From Glandiceps talaboti (Eukaryota > Hemichordata > Enteropneusta > Spengelidae): a stretch of DNA of 64,000 nt. Below are positions 27,601 through 42,600 of the stretch, in pieces. Position 1 is the first letter of the stretch. Every line of letters begins with the position of its first letter. Made by a program: the position numbers and the translations under genes. The notes beneath the pieces were generated by a model, which made no database searches, was not told where the DNA came from, and saw only the letters and a program-made list of their open reading frames with translations. The stretch spans positions 5,200,701 to 5,264,700 of the forward strand of contig NC_135552.1 of assembly GCF_964340395.1 (NCBI RefSeq). Direction: 5' to 3'.

Positions 27601-30600
27601 GACTTTTCATTCACAAAGTTGACAAAATAGACATTTTCATTACATTTCAGAAAGGATGCCCGCTAGTAATATTTCCATGGTTAAACACTGCGCTAATATA
27701 CTATTTTGACTTGAAGTGTGTTTACCCTAACTCAGACATGACGACAGGTGGGTAGGACCTAGAACAGACACGACGGCTGACATGGTCAGGCACAGTAAAT
27801 TATCATTTTACAACCTTTACCTGTATGAGTCCTCCTAATGTGAATAAGTAACTGCCAAGTTTAGTTTCATCAATGTTACTGGTTGGGTTCTCAGTAAATA
27901 GTACACTGGATAGATAGGTATCACATGTTGACATCAAATCTACACTCCATGTATTAATGACAGTACTACCATCATCTTGGGTATTACACAGCTGTTGATA
28001 ACAAATGAATTCTGCATTTCAGATGGTTTTATTTCATTTGTAAGTGGCCAGTGTGACCTACATAATGGTTATTTTACCTCCCCATATTTTAAAATAGTTT
28101 TTCACTCAAAATGTCATTGACTACTTTTATACTATAACTTATAAGGACTACATGTATATTATCTATAATGTTTATAGCCTCTACTTGGAACTCAGACTGG
28201 CTAAAGTCAAAGAGATTCTTCTCATTTTTTCCATAAAGATAATTTTACTATGATTTGTGTTTCCATTAGTATTTGTGATAGCAATGTGTGTTGTTATTGT
28301 AAACTCAAATTCATCACTGACTTTGACAAAACATTTTTACTGTATTCAAATAAAAACGTAATGAACATATTTGTTGGATATCTTTCTCACATTATGATAT
28401 TGTCATAATTTTCAACACAGATCTAGATATTTCATGGCGAGTTATCCTACCTGACAGAGTGCATCTATCACAGCTTGAATAACATCAGGTGTAGCCATAA
28501 AGTTCTTCAACAGCTTCTTGAAATCTCTGATGAATTTGTTTACCAAGTCATTGCCTAGATGTTTAGCTGTATACCCAATCACGTTAACGACGTGTACCAG
28601 TGTACTTGACGTGATGTCAGCATTGCCTGCCTGGAAGTCTTCCCAACATGTATGTATGAATGACTGGTCCATCTTTGGACAGTGTCTGGCTATCATCGAC
28701 AGCAGAATCCATGCTCCCTATAAATGAATGAAAATACAAAGTACTAATAATTCACTGACTACCACAAACTCCATTCTCTTTTAAAGTTTATGTTACATAC
28801 TGTTTCATGTTAGTGTTCACTGGCTCTGTTTTATACAACCATACAGGAACCAATATGAAAGTGCAAATTCTACACTTTAAGTTAGCGAGATACCCGAAAC
28901 ATTTTGAGGTTTTTTTGCTAAACATATTTAATAATAAAATAATTTATTATTTACAGACCATTACACAACACGTCTCAAAGGTCTGTATATAACAAATAGC
29001 AAAATTTTAAAATATGATTCACAGAAAAAAAAATACAGAAAAAAAAAAATTGTTAAGTGCATCACAACATAAAATCAGAACAGTTTGATTAAAAACAACA
29101 AATGAAACCATACAGGACACATCAGAAACTCATGAAAATTGAGATACAACCACTTCAACAATAACATTGACGAAATTTTAACGTTTTAAGATTTGCCTTG
29201 AATAATTCGAATTTCTCTATCAACCAACATTTTAAGATTTGCCTTGAATAATTGGAATTTCAACCAAAGATAGTGAAATAAGATCTGTTGGAAGATGATT
29301 CCACAGTTTTGGTGCATATACAATATACGTGCATATACAATATTTGGTCAATTTACTTCGTGAGAACAGGTAAACAAAATGTATTCTCAATGGTTTGTGA
29401 TTATTATTTGCAAGTCAATTACTTACAGGTCCATGACTGCTGTTGGCATGACTGATTAGTAACTTCATTAATCTAGGTGTCAGCTTGCCTTGCTTAGACC
29501 ACTGTTGACAACCTTTCTGTAGAAAATACCTGCAGTGATAATAAAATGATATATCAACTGAAGTACAGGCTGATTTATAAAATTAACCAAAAGGAGACTT
29601 ACCAAAAGTTGAAGTATGATGGCTTTTCTGAATAGTAAATCATTAAGCATTGAAATGCACTACATGTACTTATAGTAGGTGACTATCAACTCGTCCCATT
29701 TTCAACTCGTCCCACTTAACTTGCTCCATTTTCAACTCACCCCAACTCTTCACATTATTATTTACTTGTGCATATTTGAAAATCGAAACTAGTAATACTC
29801 AGTCTGGAGGGTCTATGATATCTCATATTCCACTAACCACGTACATAAATTAATGTAAATTTTTCAGTCCCTGTACTTCGAGTCCATATATCGTTTAGAT
29901 TTATAAACGTTTACTACAATATTAGTGTTGTAGGGGCGAGTTGAAAATGGGGCGAGTTGAAATGGGGCGAGTTGAAATTGGGACAAAGTGAATCGCTACC
30001 CTTAGAGTAAGGCAGACTGCTGTGGTTCTGATTATAATATAATATAATATACTATTCAATATTACTCAGTCCATTTCATGTTAGTGTTCACTGGCTGTGT
30101 GTGAACCTGGGCAGAAACCAATAAGGAACTGCACATGCTACACTATACGACATAGCAAGATTGAATGAATATAATTTCTTGCTACATTTTGTCTAAATGA
30201 AATGAACTAAAATGAAAAGAACTAAATTAAATGTGCCACCAAGCAGACACCATGCGGCGAACACTAACATGAAATGGGCAGTAGTAGTCAGTTTTGAAAA
30301 GAACAGTGTGAAAATCTGTAAGACTTGCATGCTTTACATGTGTTTTTTTGACAGGTTTTGTGGTATCTATGAAACTGTATTAAATTTACCTGTATTCTTC
30401 TCCTTCATCATTGGCTACCTTATTCATGATGTCCCATACCATTTTATGATGAGGTGTAGCAGTTCTTTCCAACAACACAATGTTACCCAGCAACACCTCC
30501 TCTATCATCTCCAGACATTTGTCTTGGCAAGTTGTCTCTCTGTCAGTTACCATGGGAACAACGCCATCTAACCACAAACTGAACAAATAGAGGATTCCGT

Positions 30601-33600
30601 AATTAAGTCACGAACAGTTAATTTCAAAATTTTGCCACTCTGTTCAAGTGAATGGTAGTAGGTAGGTAAATTCTACCAGGTCTGCGAGATTTTCCATTCT
30701 TTTGCTTCAAATGTTAATAAAAGTTTTTTAACATTAAACAAAAAACATGAAAGAAATGTTTACAGGTGTTCCATTTGTTTACTATGTAACAGTCTACACT
30801 AAACAGACAAAAATAATCATAGGGATAACATATAGGCTGTTTTCTAACTGACAATGTCGTGTTCCAATCCTCACAACTATGTACTTTTGTAACACATTGG
30901 ATACTCAATTAGCTATCAATAACACAGTCAGTTACAACAGCCTATTGTCTAACGAACAACACTGCATTTTAGCTTATGTTACATTGGCTTGGAAATCACG
31001 TAACCCTGTTTCGCTAGTAGTGATGCAGTCAGTGTATAATGCAGCCTGTTTTCTGCAGTATTTCACCGTCCTTACAAACAACATGCCATGTACTTACCTT
31101 TGTAACATGTCACTCTCTGGTTTGGCTAGTAGTAATGCTGTCAGTGATAACATAGCCTGTTTCCTGACTGACAATGCAGTATCTTGGCATCTAATCCTGA
31201 TAGTTTGCATGTAATCCTTGTTGATATTAGTTAAGTCAAGACAAATAATGTGTTCCATTGCCTGGAATAAAATACACATAATGTATGGTCTTGCACTGTT
31301 CTTATTGCCTGGCTATGAGGGTACTATGTCCATTAATGAGAGCTGTTACGTAGCAACTAGGAATTAGTCACTACATCCCGAGGGGTAATATGACGTCTAC
31401 TACTGCCCAAATAAGGCCAGGCAATAAGTGTTTTATAACACATCATATTGTCTGGCATATACTATTTCTATGCAGTCACAGCAAATCCCTCATAAGACTT
31501 CCATGCTACATGAATATTGACCCAGAACGCGAATAGAGACCGATTTATGCAAATTGACATCACTAAGGGTCAATAGTCCCTACAACATGATACGATCTAA
31601 GCCAATCACTGAAGGCTATATGAACATGTGTTGTAATACAACTCGGCTACCAAAGTAATGTTGTGTGACATGCAGTATGGACACATGTCAAACTTATCGG
31701 TATTACGAATGAATCAGTATTATGGATAAGAGTTAATAATCAACACATCAGCAGGCCAATATCTGAATGGGTATGGTGCATTATGCATTTTTTCTCATTT
31801 TTATCTTCCATAAGTGAAGGTTATGTATTAAAGTGGTTACCTGAATAGCAGACTTTCGTACTCCTGTTTTTTCATCATTTGCTCTTCTTCTGAGCATTGA
31901 CAATATTGCCTTGGTTGCTGAAAGACAAAATGAAAAGAAGACCGTCACTGATTGACAACACTTATATCTACCAGGGTATATGCAGGTATTGGATGTAATA
32001 AGTTGAATGTAAAATCACTTCCAATTGTCATATATAGTAATATTATGTTATACAGAAAATTTACATGTATTTACACAGATATTTACATATGCACTCCACA
32101 CAGAAACGTGTGAAGCCATCAAGTGTCCTGGGATGACTGAGTGTGTGCGTGCATTGCAAACATAGAAGTCCTCCATTCACTCGTTCAGCCAACCCGCATG
32201 TGGACATATTTTCCCTGTGGGCTCAACTTCAATTTACACCCCATGATCTATACATGGGCTAAACCTCTCGTAATGGGAATTTTCTCTGTAATGGTCATCT
32301 TTTTTTAAAAGGATAAGATGGTTTTCAAAATGATTGATTTACACAACACAATGATGTCGATTGGTCAAATACAGGTCAATGAACTTATCACACAAGGCAT
32401 GGTCAATTAGCAATGTGTAAGTACTCCTTGTCAGAGTTTATAAGGATGTACACAAACTTCAGTTATTGTAAAGTTTGAATGAAGTAAAGAACCAAGCCAA
32501 AGACGAAGTAGAGCTAGTGTATATCATGCAAGTTAAGGCTATAAAAGTTTAGCTGTGCATTAAAATCAGGTGAAGAATGAAAAATGTGGAGATATGTAAG
32601 ATAAAGTATTTCATCTGTAGATTTGGTATAATAATCATAATTTCTCAGCAACAGAGACAATACCATCTAAACTACCTAACATCTACAATCAGCTGATCAT
32701 ACCGCCACCTAGTGGTCAGCTGTAACTGTGTTTTTTTGTCATTCTGATGAGGATCGTTGACCAAGACAGATCAAAAGCTCAATGCTGAAAAAACTTTGAA
32801 CAGTATGTGTGTTATAACCTGTATAAATCATTTGATCTACCAAGCTGAAGGACACTTTTGGTTAAAAAATAACTAAACTCACCTGTTTGGCTTTTCTCCA
32901 TTGAATCGGGTGTCAGATTTACACACAAATAAGGTGTTCCTTGGTTGCCAGGGGTAACTCCTTGGTTACCGGGTGTGATTCCTTGGATATCAGGTGTCAC
33001 AAGATTGACTTGTTTATCTTTTCCTACATTTGGAGTTACTTGGTCATTAAATTGAACCTGTGAAAAAAAATACAAATTGAATTATTTTTATTTATCTCTG
33101 TTTTTATTTGGAGTTCTTTACACAAGAACACGTTGGAAAACACCAGACATCTGTGCCAATTTGACAAGCCACAGACACTAATTTTTGGTGAAACACAAAA
33201 TAACATGTTCTTCTATATCCCTTACTTCATGATTGTGGTAACTCAAAATAAAACATTTTCAAAAAAAAAAATTGTTTTCCGATACAAGGCATACTGGAAG
33301 ACACACAGACAAACACTTCGTAAATCCTGTACATACAGAAAGAGTGGTAATTACAGTAACTATCATATCCCCCCTGATACTTACACCATTGACATTGATG
33401 ACTTGCTTTTGTCTGATTGCAGATGCAGGTGTTACAGTAGGGGTGCAAGATACTGAACAGCACAGCTCCTTGAAGACTTGTTGCATATCTGTATCAGTGG
33501 ATGTGGCACAGTGTGCTAAACATGACAGGGCCTTGGCACGAACACTGCAATGAGATGTCAATGGTGTAGATGATACATAATTTATACTAAAAAGTAGTAA

Positions 33601-36600
33601 GATTTCAAGAATCATTCACTTCTAATCCACAGACATACATGTATAACCATGTATTGCTTACTCTTGTGATATACAAATGTTCATGCAGTAAAGTAACAAA
33701 AGGTACATATCTTGAATTTTGTTGGTAATGACCCTATATAGTACAGCCCTAACACTGCTGACAAGGTGTCAGTGAAAATTTGGAATTCACTTCCACAACA
33801 GTTTTTTTGACTATGCATTGAAATTTTCAGTTCACAGTGTGAACCCAGACTCCAAGAAAATCTATTCTTGCTCATAATTAATGTTACAATAACTCAGTTA
33901 TTAGTTTCAGTCGATTACACAAATGCTACAATTTCACCCCTTTAAAAAATTAGACTTAGAACACTTTAGTAGATGTTGTACACACACATACAGTAACTAT
34001 CTAGTAGATGTTGTATACATACACATACAGTAACTATCTAGTAGATGTTGTATACACACACATACAGTAACTATCTAGTAGATGTTGTATACACACACAT
34101 ACAGTAACTATCTACATGTAGTAGATGTTGTATACACACATACAGTAACTATCTAGTAGATGTTGTATACACATACAGTAACTATCTAGTAGATGTTGTA
34201 TACACACACAGTAACTATCTAGTAGATGTTGTATACACACACATACAGTAACTATCTAGTAGATGTTGAATACACACATACAGTAACTATCTAGTAGATG
34301 TTGAATACACACATACAGTAACTATCTAGTAGATGTTGTATACACACACATACAGTAACTATCTAGTAGATGTTGTATACATACACATACAGTAACTATC
34401 TAGTAGATGTTGTATACACACACATACAGTAACTATCTAGTAGATGTTGTATACACACATACAGTAACTATCTAGTAGATGTTGTATACATACACATACA
34501 GTAACTATCTAGTAGATGTTGTACACACACATACAGTAACTATCTAGTAGATGTTGAATACACACATACAGTAACTATCTAGTAGATGTTGTACACACAC
34601 ATACAGTAACTATCTAGTAGATGTTGAATACACACATACAGTAACTATCTAGTAGATGTTGAATACACACATACAGTAACTATCTAGTAGATGTTGTATA
34701 CACACATACAGTAACTATCTAGTAGATGTTGTATACATACACATACAGTAACTATCTAGTAGATGTTGTATACACACACATACATGATACAGTAACTATC
34801 TAGTAGATGTTGTATACACACATACAGTAACTATCTAGTAGATGTTGTATACATACACATACAGTAACTATCTAGTAGATGTTGTACACACACATACAGT
34901 AACTATCTAGTAGATGTTGAATACACACATACAGTAACTATCTAGTAGATGTTGTATACACACATACAGTAACTATCTAGTACATGTTGAATACACACAC
35001 ACATACAGTAACTATCTAGTAGATGTTGTATACACACATACAGTAACTATCTAGTAGATGTTGTATACACATAAAGTAACTATCTAGTAGATGTTGAATA
35101 CACACACATACAGTAACTATCTAGTAGATGTTGAATACACACATACAGTAACTATCTAGTAGATGTTGTATACACACATACAGTAACTATCTAGTACATG
35201 TTGAATACACACACACATACAGTAACTATCTAGTAGATGTTGTACACACACATACAGTAACTATCTAGTAGATGTTGTATACACACATACAGTAACTATC
35301 TAGTAGATGTTGTATACACACATACAGTAACTATCTAGTAGATGTTGTATACATACACATACAGTAACTATCTAGTAGATGTTGTACACACACATACAGT
35401 AACTATCTAGTAGATGTTAAATACACACATACAGTAACTATCTAGTAGATGTTGTATACACACATACAGTAACTATCTAGTAGATGTTGTATACACACAT
35501 ACAGTAACTATCTAGTAGATGTTGTATACACATACAGTAACTATCTAGTACATGTTGAATACACACACACATACAGTAACTATCTAGTAGATGTTGTATA
35601 CACACATACAGTAACTATCTAGTAGATGTTGTATACACACATACAGTAACTATCTAGTAGATGTTGTATACACATACAGTAACTATCTAGTACATGTTGA
35701 ATACACACACACATACAGTAACTATCTAGTAGATGTTGTATACACACATACAGTAACTATCTAGTAGATGTTGTATACACACATACAGTAACTATCTAGT
35801 AGATGTTGTACACACACCTACAGTAACTATCTAGTAGATGTTGTATACACACATACAGTAACTATCTAGTAGATGTTGTACACACACCTACAGTAACTAT
35901 CTACATGTAGTAGATGTTGTATACACACACATACAGTAACTATCTAGTAGATGTTGTATACACACATACAGTAACTATCTAGTAGATGTTGTATACACAC
36001 AGATACATGTAACTATGTACAGAAGAAACAACTGCCAACTTACACAGCTGATCTATCAGAACATCTTGATATTATGATATTTTGGAGTAAAAACTGATGC
36101 GACAGACAAACAGTCACTTCTGGTGATGTGTTCTCTGTAAGGGAAGTTGACATTATGTCAGAATATCTTATCAGAGCCTTACTATTGTATTAGTGACGTG
36201 AGTGACAAAAAGGGACCATATCAAAAGCAAACACTGCAAGTGATTTACAAAGAAGTGTTGTTAATTACCAACCGAGTTCTCTGTGAGGTGCAATTTATGT
36301 ATTATACATGTACATTGCTTATCAGCTGGCTCAGAAATTCATGCCATCCCTACGATGTAAGATGTTGGAGGTCATAACTGGATCTCATTTTATTTTATTT
36401 TATCAGGGTTCCCACCAAAATTGTGGTAAAAGATCCCACACATTATTATTGAGGAAAAATTAAAGAACAAAACAAAACAAAAAACACTGCTATAGTATAA
36501 TCATATCTAGAGTTCAATAGTTTTTAGCTGATAATTCCTTTTTCCAAAAGAACAATCAAATTAAAAAAAACAAAGCTCTTACAGTGATCAAAATTTCTTC

Positions 36601-39600
36601 CATCAATCAGTAAATATATGTAATGATAAAGAAACACTTAGATACAATTCATGGATATTGAATGTGAATACTCAAAACTTGTATTTCCAGAGTAGATTTT
36701 GTGTAAAAGGCCTTACATGACCAGATCACAAAATGACCACAAGAGGGCACTGTTCAAAAGTTTTAAGTTTTTATCCACCGCTGCAGCGATTGCATTCAAC
36801 AATGTATATTCTCTCCCCTCTTAAATAGAACTTTTCACAATCAATATTCCCATTTCCCTTAGCTAAGGGATGTTTTAGTTAAATATCTGAAAAATGAAAG
36901 GATTTTTACTAACCATCAGGTTGTCTTGTTGGCATTTGAAGTAATGCTTCAGTTATTTCTAATGAACACATACGATGTCCAGTCTGAAACCAAAAATGAA
37001 GCCAAATGACAATCCTCTGTGATACTGTACATGTATACTGTAGTCTTATGTTTTCGCTGTTGGATTTATTTTAGCTGAATATGTGTAAAAGATTTTTCCA
37101 CAGAAACAAGACCAGACAACATACTTTATGAGTTCTCATATTCCTATATTCATCTGTTGTGGAAAGTGTCAATCATAGTTGTACTGAGGGCCTACAGTTA
37201 TTTACAAGTATTTCTCCTTTCCCCAAATTTAAAGTCCACCGGACCGATCCTGAATTGTTATTCCCAAAAATGTTTTTATGTGCCAAAGAAATACATTTAC
37301 GGTACTGTTTTCAAATATGCACTGATATTCTCAACTCAAATACTTCTGCATTACATTAAGTATTTGAAATGAAGCAAACATGTAACATAACATCTACCAG
37401 GAACTCTTCTAGGATCTCAACTGCATAAATTTAACACTATATTAAGGCCCTTAATATATTGCATATTATTGTATTTTCAGGAGTTTCATTTATTTTTTTG
37501 TTCAACAGCCAGAAAAACAAATGTCAACAGGCTAGTGTATTGATTAATTTGATTTCCATCTTTATGTTACTGACTAAAGCTCTAGGACCTTGACAGACAC
37601 TGATGTAGAGGAACTTAATGAACTCTTACCTTGATCTGCTTAGAAAACTTCACCAGCCACTCTATAAACCTGGCATATCCAGATACAGGAAATTTCTCTA
37701 AGATGGCAGAGATAGCAGTTGATACTTTTTTCCTATACTCAGCCTTGTCTGGTACTTTCCAGCTGACTTTCTGCAGTAATATATGTGCTGGTCTCCAAGC
37801 AACTTCTCCTTTGCTTTCTATCATGTGGCTGAAATATAATTGACATAATATAACATAAATCAACCCCCTTTACCTGTCCCAAGCTGTGTTAAACCTACTA
37901 ACTTGAGATGAGTTTCTCTTTTATTTCCACTAGGTTGTTTCAGCTCAGCTTGAGAGAGATTAACTTGGACACTTGGTCAAATTTAGTTCCATGTATTTAG
38001 ACTGTTTTCATACAATTTTTGCATAATGAAAGAGTGAACAGGGATGTAGCTAGTTTTAATAGTAGCCGGTAAAATTTGAGAAGTAGGCAGTTAGTTGTAT
38101 CTAGGAACAAGAGCTTAATGATGGAAATATACTGTTGAAATTAACCCTTGACTTTCCATGCAAAAGACTCCCTAGGCCAAGGACTTTTCATGTAAAAGAC
38201 TCCCTAGGCCAAGGACTTTTTCACTACAGAGTAGAATCTTATCTACTCTACAATTATCAACTTTAACTTGAAAGAAATAATAAAACATACAACCAATCCT
38301 ATTTTTTTCTTTATCCACCAATTACATACATAGTATATATTGACAAATGAATATTAATTTACCCAGATATGAGGTGAAGAGGTAAAAATTTAGCTTAAAG
38401 GTGATTCAAAATGCTCACATTCACTATCGCTAATTTGCTAGACTACATGTTGTGAAATGCATTCTGGTTTTAAAACTTTCAAAAGTGTCTGCAAACACCT
38501 TGAAATGACCTTTTTTCAGTCACTTCCCTTCGGATTTAATTCGAGAGTTTTCGGGTATTTCCGGTCCCACGTCATTTCCGGTCCCACGTCATAAGGAGAC
38601 ATGCTTAGCACGTAGCCTATGACGAGCGTAGTCAACAGGTGAATAAAACTCAACAGCATTGTGAAAAAATACATTGCTGGTGGTTGTAATAGACATCAGT
38701 AAACAAAAACTACACTCTACATGTCTTATTAACCAACATTTACCGATATTTACTCACACTTTCTCACTAATTGGCAGTGTCTGTGGGTATAAATGCTAAA
38801 ATATGATCTCCCCATATTATGGCAAAATAAATCAAAACGGCTAGACTAGATATATATAAACACTTGTAATGTCGCGTGTTTCACATTCATTGACTTTTAC
38901 TAATCTGATTTTTTATTATTTGCCGACAAGAAGCATTACGATACCGTCGTGACGTTTGACGGCATCCCCGGGCCAAGGACGGCATATTTTAGCCCAATCG
39001 TACTCGCGTCGCCTTTTGAACAGTGCATTTAACAACAAAGTAAACATATTTCATCTCGAATAAATATACTAGCTATTAGAATACCAATGGGAAACTTCAA
39101 GAAGGCGTATCAGGACAAGTGCCACAATATATTTGTTGGTCCCATAATACACTAATTGATTCGATTTGCTCCGAGCATATGGAAGTACGCTCCGAGTCAT
39201 TGCATCATGTAAATGGAACTGTGACCGACCTAATTTTGTTGTCCATATATTAAATGAGACTGACCTGTAAATTTTTCACAGTTTTCGTTGTGGTCTTGTA
39301 TTGTCACATGTTTGGCTTGTGAACACAAGTTTACATCTATTATTGTCTAGGGCGTAATACTCTAGTCCGAGTCTGAAACCCATATAAAACCTAAGAAACT
39401 CGCATTCGGATCGGACAGAACAGAAGTAGGTCTCATAAACTTGTTGGGGACTCGAATTATTGCTTGTTTTTATCACGGTATACAGGTGATTATTATATAT
39501 AGGTAGAGGGGTAGTGTTGTCAAGTTTTGTGCAGTCACCACGGCCGCGGCAGTAAGCTTATACTAGGATAGTTCCGCCGATCAAAGCTGAAGCAGTGTAT

Positions 39601-42600
39601 GGAATCGAGAGAGCACAGCGCACATTCGTGTCTGGTTAAATTTATCCACGTGTTGATGTAATCCATATTTATCAATCAGATATATTGTAAAATTCTTCAA
39701 GTCGTACAGAAATAACGTCTCTAACTTCAAAACAAACCCTGAGAAACTGGACCGGACGTGGCTAGCCAAGTATCTAGTTGCAGGCTTTCTTTCATAACCA
39801 TGTGCTGGGGTCACGACCTTGATTGCCGACGTCAATATTGTCCAATCATATTTAATATCATGAACACATCGCGATATTTGATTTGTTGGTTTCCTAAACT
39901 GTATACTTCGAATACCATGATTCGTTACAGAATTCTTCTAATGAATATTAAATAGGCTTGTTGCATTAAATTAAGTGATATCGCAACAAGGGAAACCATA
40001 CAAGTTTTCTTCCAGACGAGTTGCTAAAGTCATGTAAATGACAACACTAAACTCACGAAATTTCCTCAATTCTTTACAATTTTATTGCTGATAATATGGC
40101 AATCTAATAGCTAGTATATTTATTCTAGATAAATATGTTTACTTTGTTGCTAAATGCGCCGTTCAAAAGGCGACATCAGTGAGTATAGTCGAGTATAGTG
40201 GGCTATAATATGCTGTCGACGCCATGCCTGTCGAAGATATTGTAATGCTTCTCCTCGGAAAATAATTTAAAAAATCAGATAAATAAATTGAAACACGCGA
40301 GCGACATTACAAGTGTTTATGTATATCTACACTGTAGTCTAGCCGTTTTGATTTATTTTGCCATAATATGGGGAGATAATATTAGCATTTATACCCACAG
40401 ACACTGCCAATTAGTCAGAAAGTGTGAGTAAATATCGGTAAATGTTGGTTAATAAGACATGTAGAGTGTAGTTTTTGTTTACTGATGTCTGTTACAACCA
40501 CTAGCAATGTATTTTTTCACAATGCTGTTGAGTTTTGTTCACCTAGTGACTACGCTCGTCATAGTCTTGGTGCTAACGTGTACCCCTTATGACGTCATAA
40601 AATCCCGTGGTCTAGGTGGGACCGGAAATACCCGAAAACTCTCGAAGTAAATCCGAAGGGAAGTGACTGAAAAAAGGTCATTTTGAGGTGTTTGCAGATG
40701 CTTTTGAAAAGTTTTAAAACCAGAATGCATTTCACAAACATGTCGTCTAGCAAATTAGCGATAGTGAATCTGAGCATTTTGAATCACCTTTAAATGCAAA
40801 TAAGGAAACTTGTCTGCATATACATGCAGACATGGCCTGGGAACCTGGAAAAGACTGTCTGCACATACATGTATGCAGACATGGCATTGTAAAACAGATT
40901 CATGAACAAGTAACCAGCAAAACACTGCAGAGTAGCCTGTTGTTTTGGCCTGCTACTGGCCCTTATCTACATCCTTGGTCAATAAATGTTTACAAATCGC
41001 AATGATTCCAAGGTAGAGTAAATAAGTCTTACAATTTACAGCATGGTCGTTGATAGTTTGTATATGTCTGGGTATAGTAAATAATTCTTACATTACAAAT
41101 GCTACAGCATTGTCTTTGATAGTTTGTATGTGTCTGGGTATAGTAGTGGCAGCTACTGCACCATTCTCACCCATCAACATCATGATACTGGGTTGTAACC
41201 GAACAAACACCTGACAAAGTGAAGAACACATATAAAAACATTGAGAAAAATAGTTTGTTAGCTAGGAATGGTGTTTACTCTAGTGTGATAGTACAAAATC
41301 TATTACATCCCACCCCATCCTGATGCAGTGGAACATTGTTATGGAAGTTGAAACCTGCACTAAATGTAGCAGTAACTGCAGGTATCATTTTCGATCAGAC
41401 AACCAACAATAGATATTCACTGAAAATTGTTAAATACCAATTTTGTCAATTAGAGGCGTTTTATCTATAAGTAGTATAGTAATAAGTTGAAACCATGATT
41501 CACTGGGGTACAGACTAAATAACTGAGTTGAATACTACTGCTATACAAAGATCTTCGCCCCACAGGTGACTCAATACTGTTCAGGGTGTAAAATATTATG
41601 ATTAAATTAAGTCATTATTTATACAAAAAAAAAAAAGAGTTTCAAAAGAGAGTTCCAGTTGCAACTAGTGCAGCTTTCAAATCAAGAGAATACATCACGT
41701 TCCGGCGACCCACTTTGAAGCCATTTTTGAAAGACGCATCACATCATGAAAGTGTCACAGATTAGGAAAGATACATTCTCACACACCAGTGCATAATGTT
41801 TTCCTTATGCAACAAAGTCTTAGTGGGACCAGGGTACATTTGGACAATGCGCTAAAGAGGCCAGCGGATTTACAATGATTGGAATATGAGTGTTAAATTT
41901 TGGTTATGGATGCCAATCATGTGAAGCCTCGGTCAACAACATCTGTCTTAAATATCTCCCCTAGTTCCAAAGATTACATCATTGCAAATGAAGTAGAGCT
42001 ATTGGGAAAAACTGAGCATATCATGGACCTAAAGTGTAAAATACTTGAAAGTGATAATTTTTTAAAGAAGGCCTGTCTCAGTATTCATCCAATATCATCG
42101 TGTAGCTTTTGAACAGCACTCCTAGTGGCCAAACAAGTTAATCTTTTGTTTTTCTGATAACTGGCCTATAGCGTATAGTGCACCGTATAGCAAATTTAGA
42201 TAGGTCTTTATCATGCAGTTAAAGTGTTCTCACAAGGTTGGGTTTTCTGATGAGAGACATTCTACAAGAGACACTTGTCTGGTATGCAACTGACAGTCAA
42301 AATAATTGGCACTTGTCAGGTTTCAATATTATGTGTAAAATGGTGAAACAGTCAATGAAGCTTTAGATGTACATTAAAGGGGAACACCACTCTAGGAAAT
42401 AAAGATATTTTGACTATTTGACTATTTATCTGAGGGTAGTATAGCACTTATGAATATTCATTGTTCAGCTAATATATATGTTTGTCTACTAAATCACATG
42501 AGGCAAATGTGTGCCACTATGAGAACAATGAATGTGAAATAGTGTTTCAATTTGCAGTTTCTTGGTAATTGTGCAAAATAATAATGTCACGTAAAAACAT

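Noticed and set aside
30212-30571. 119-codon plus-strand frame
   Set aside because: It is the antisense of exon 15 plus a dispersed repeat; no independent support.
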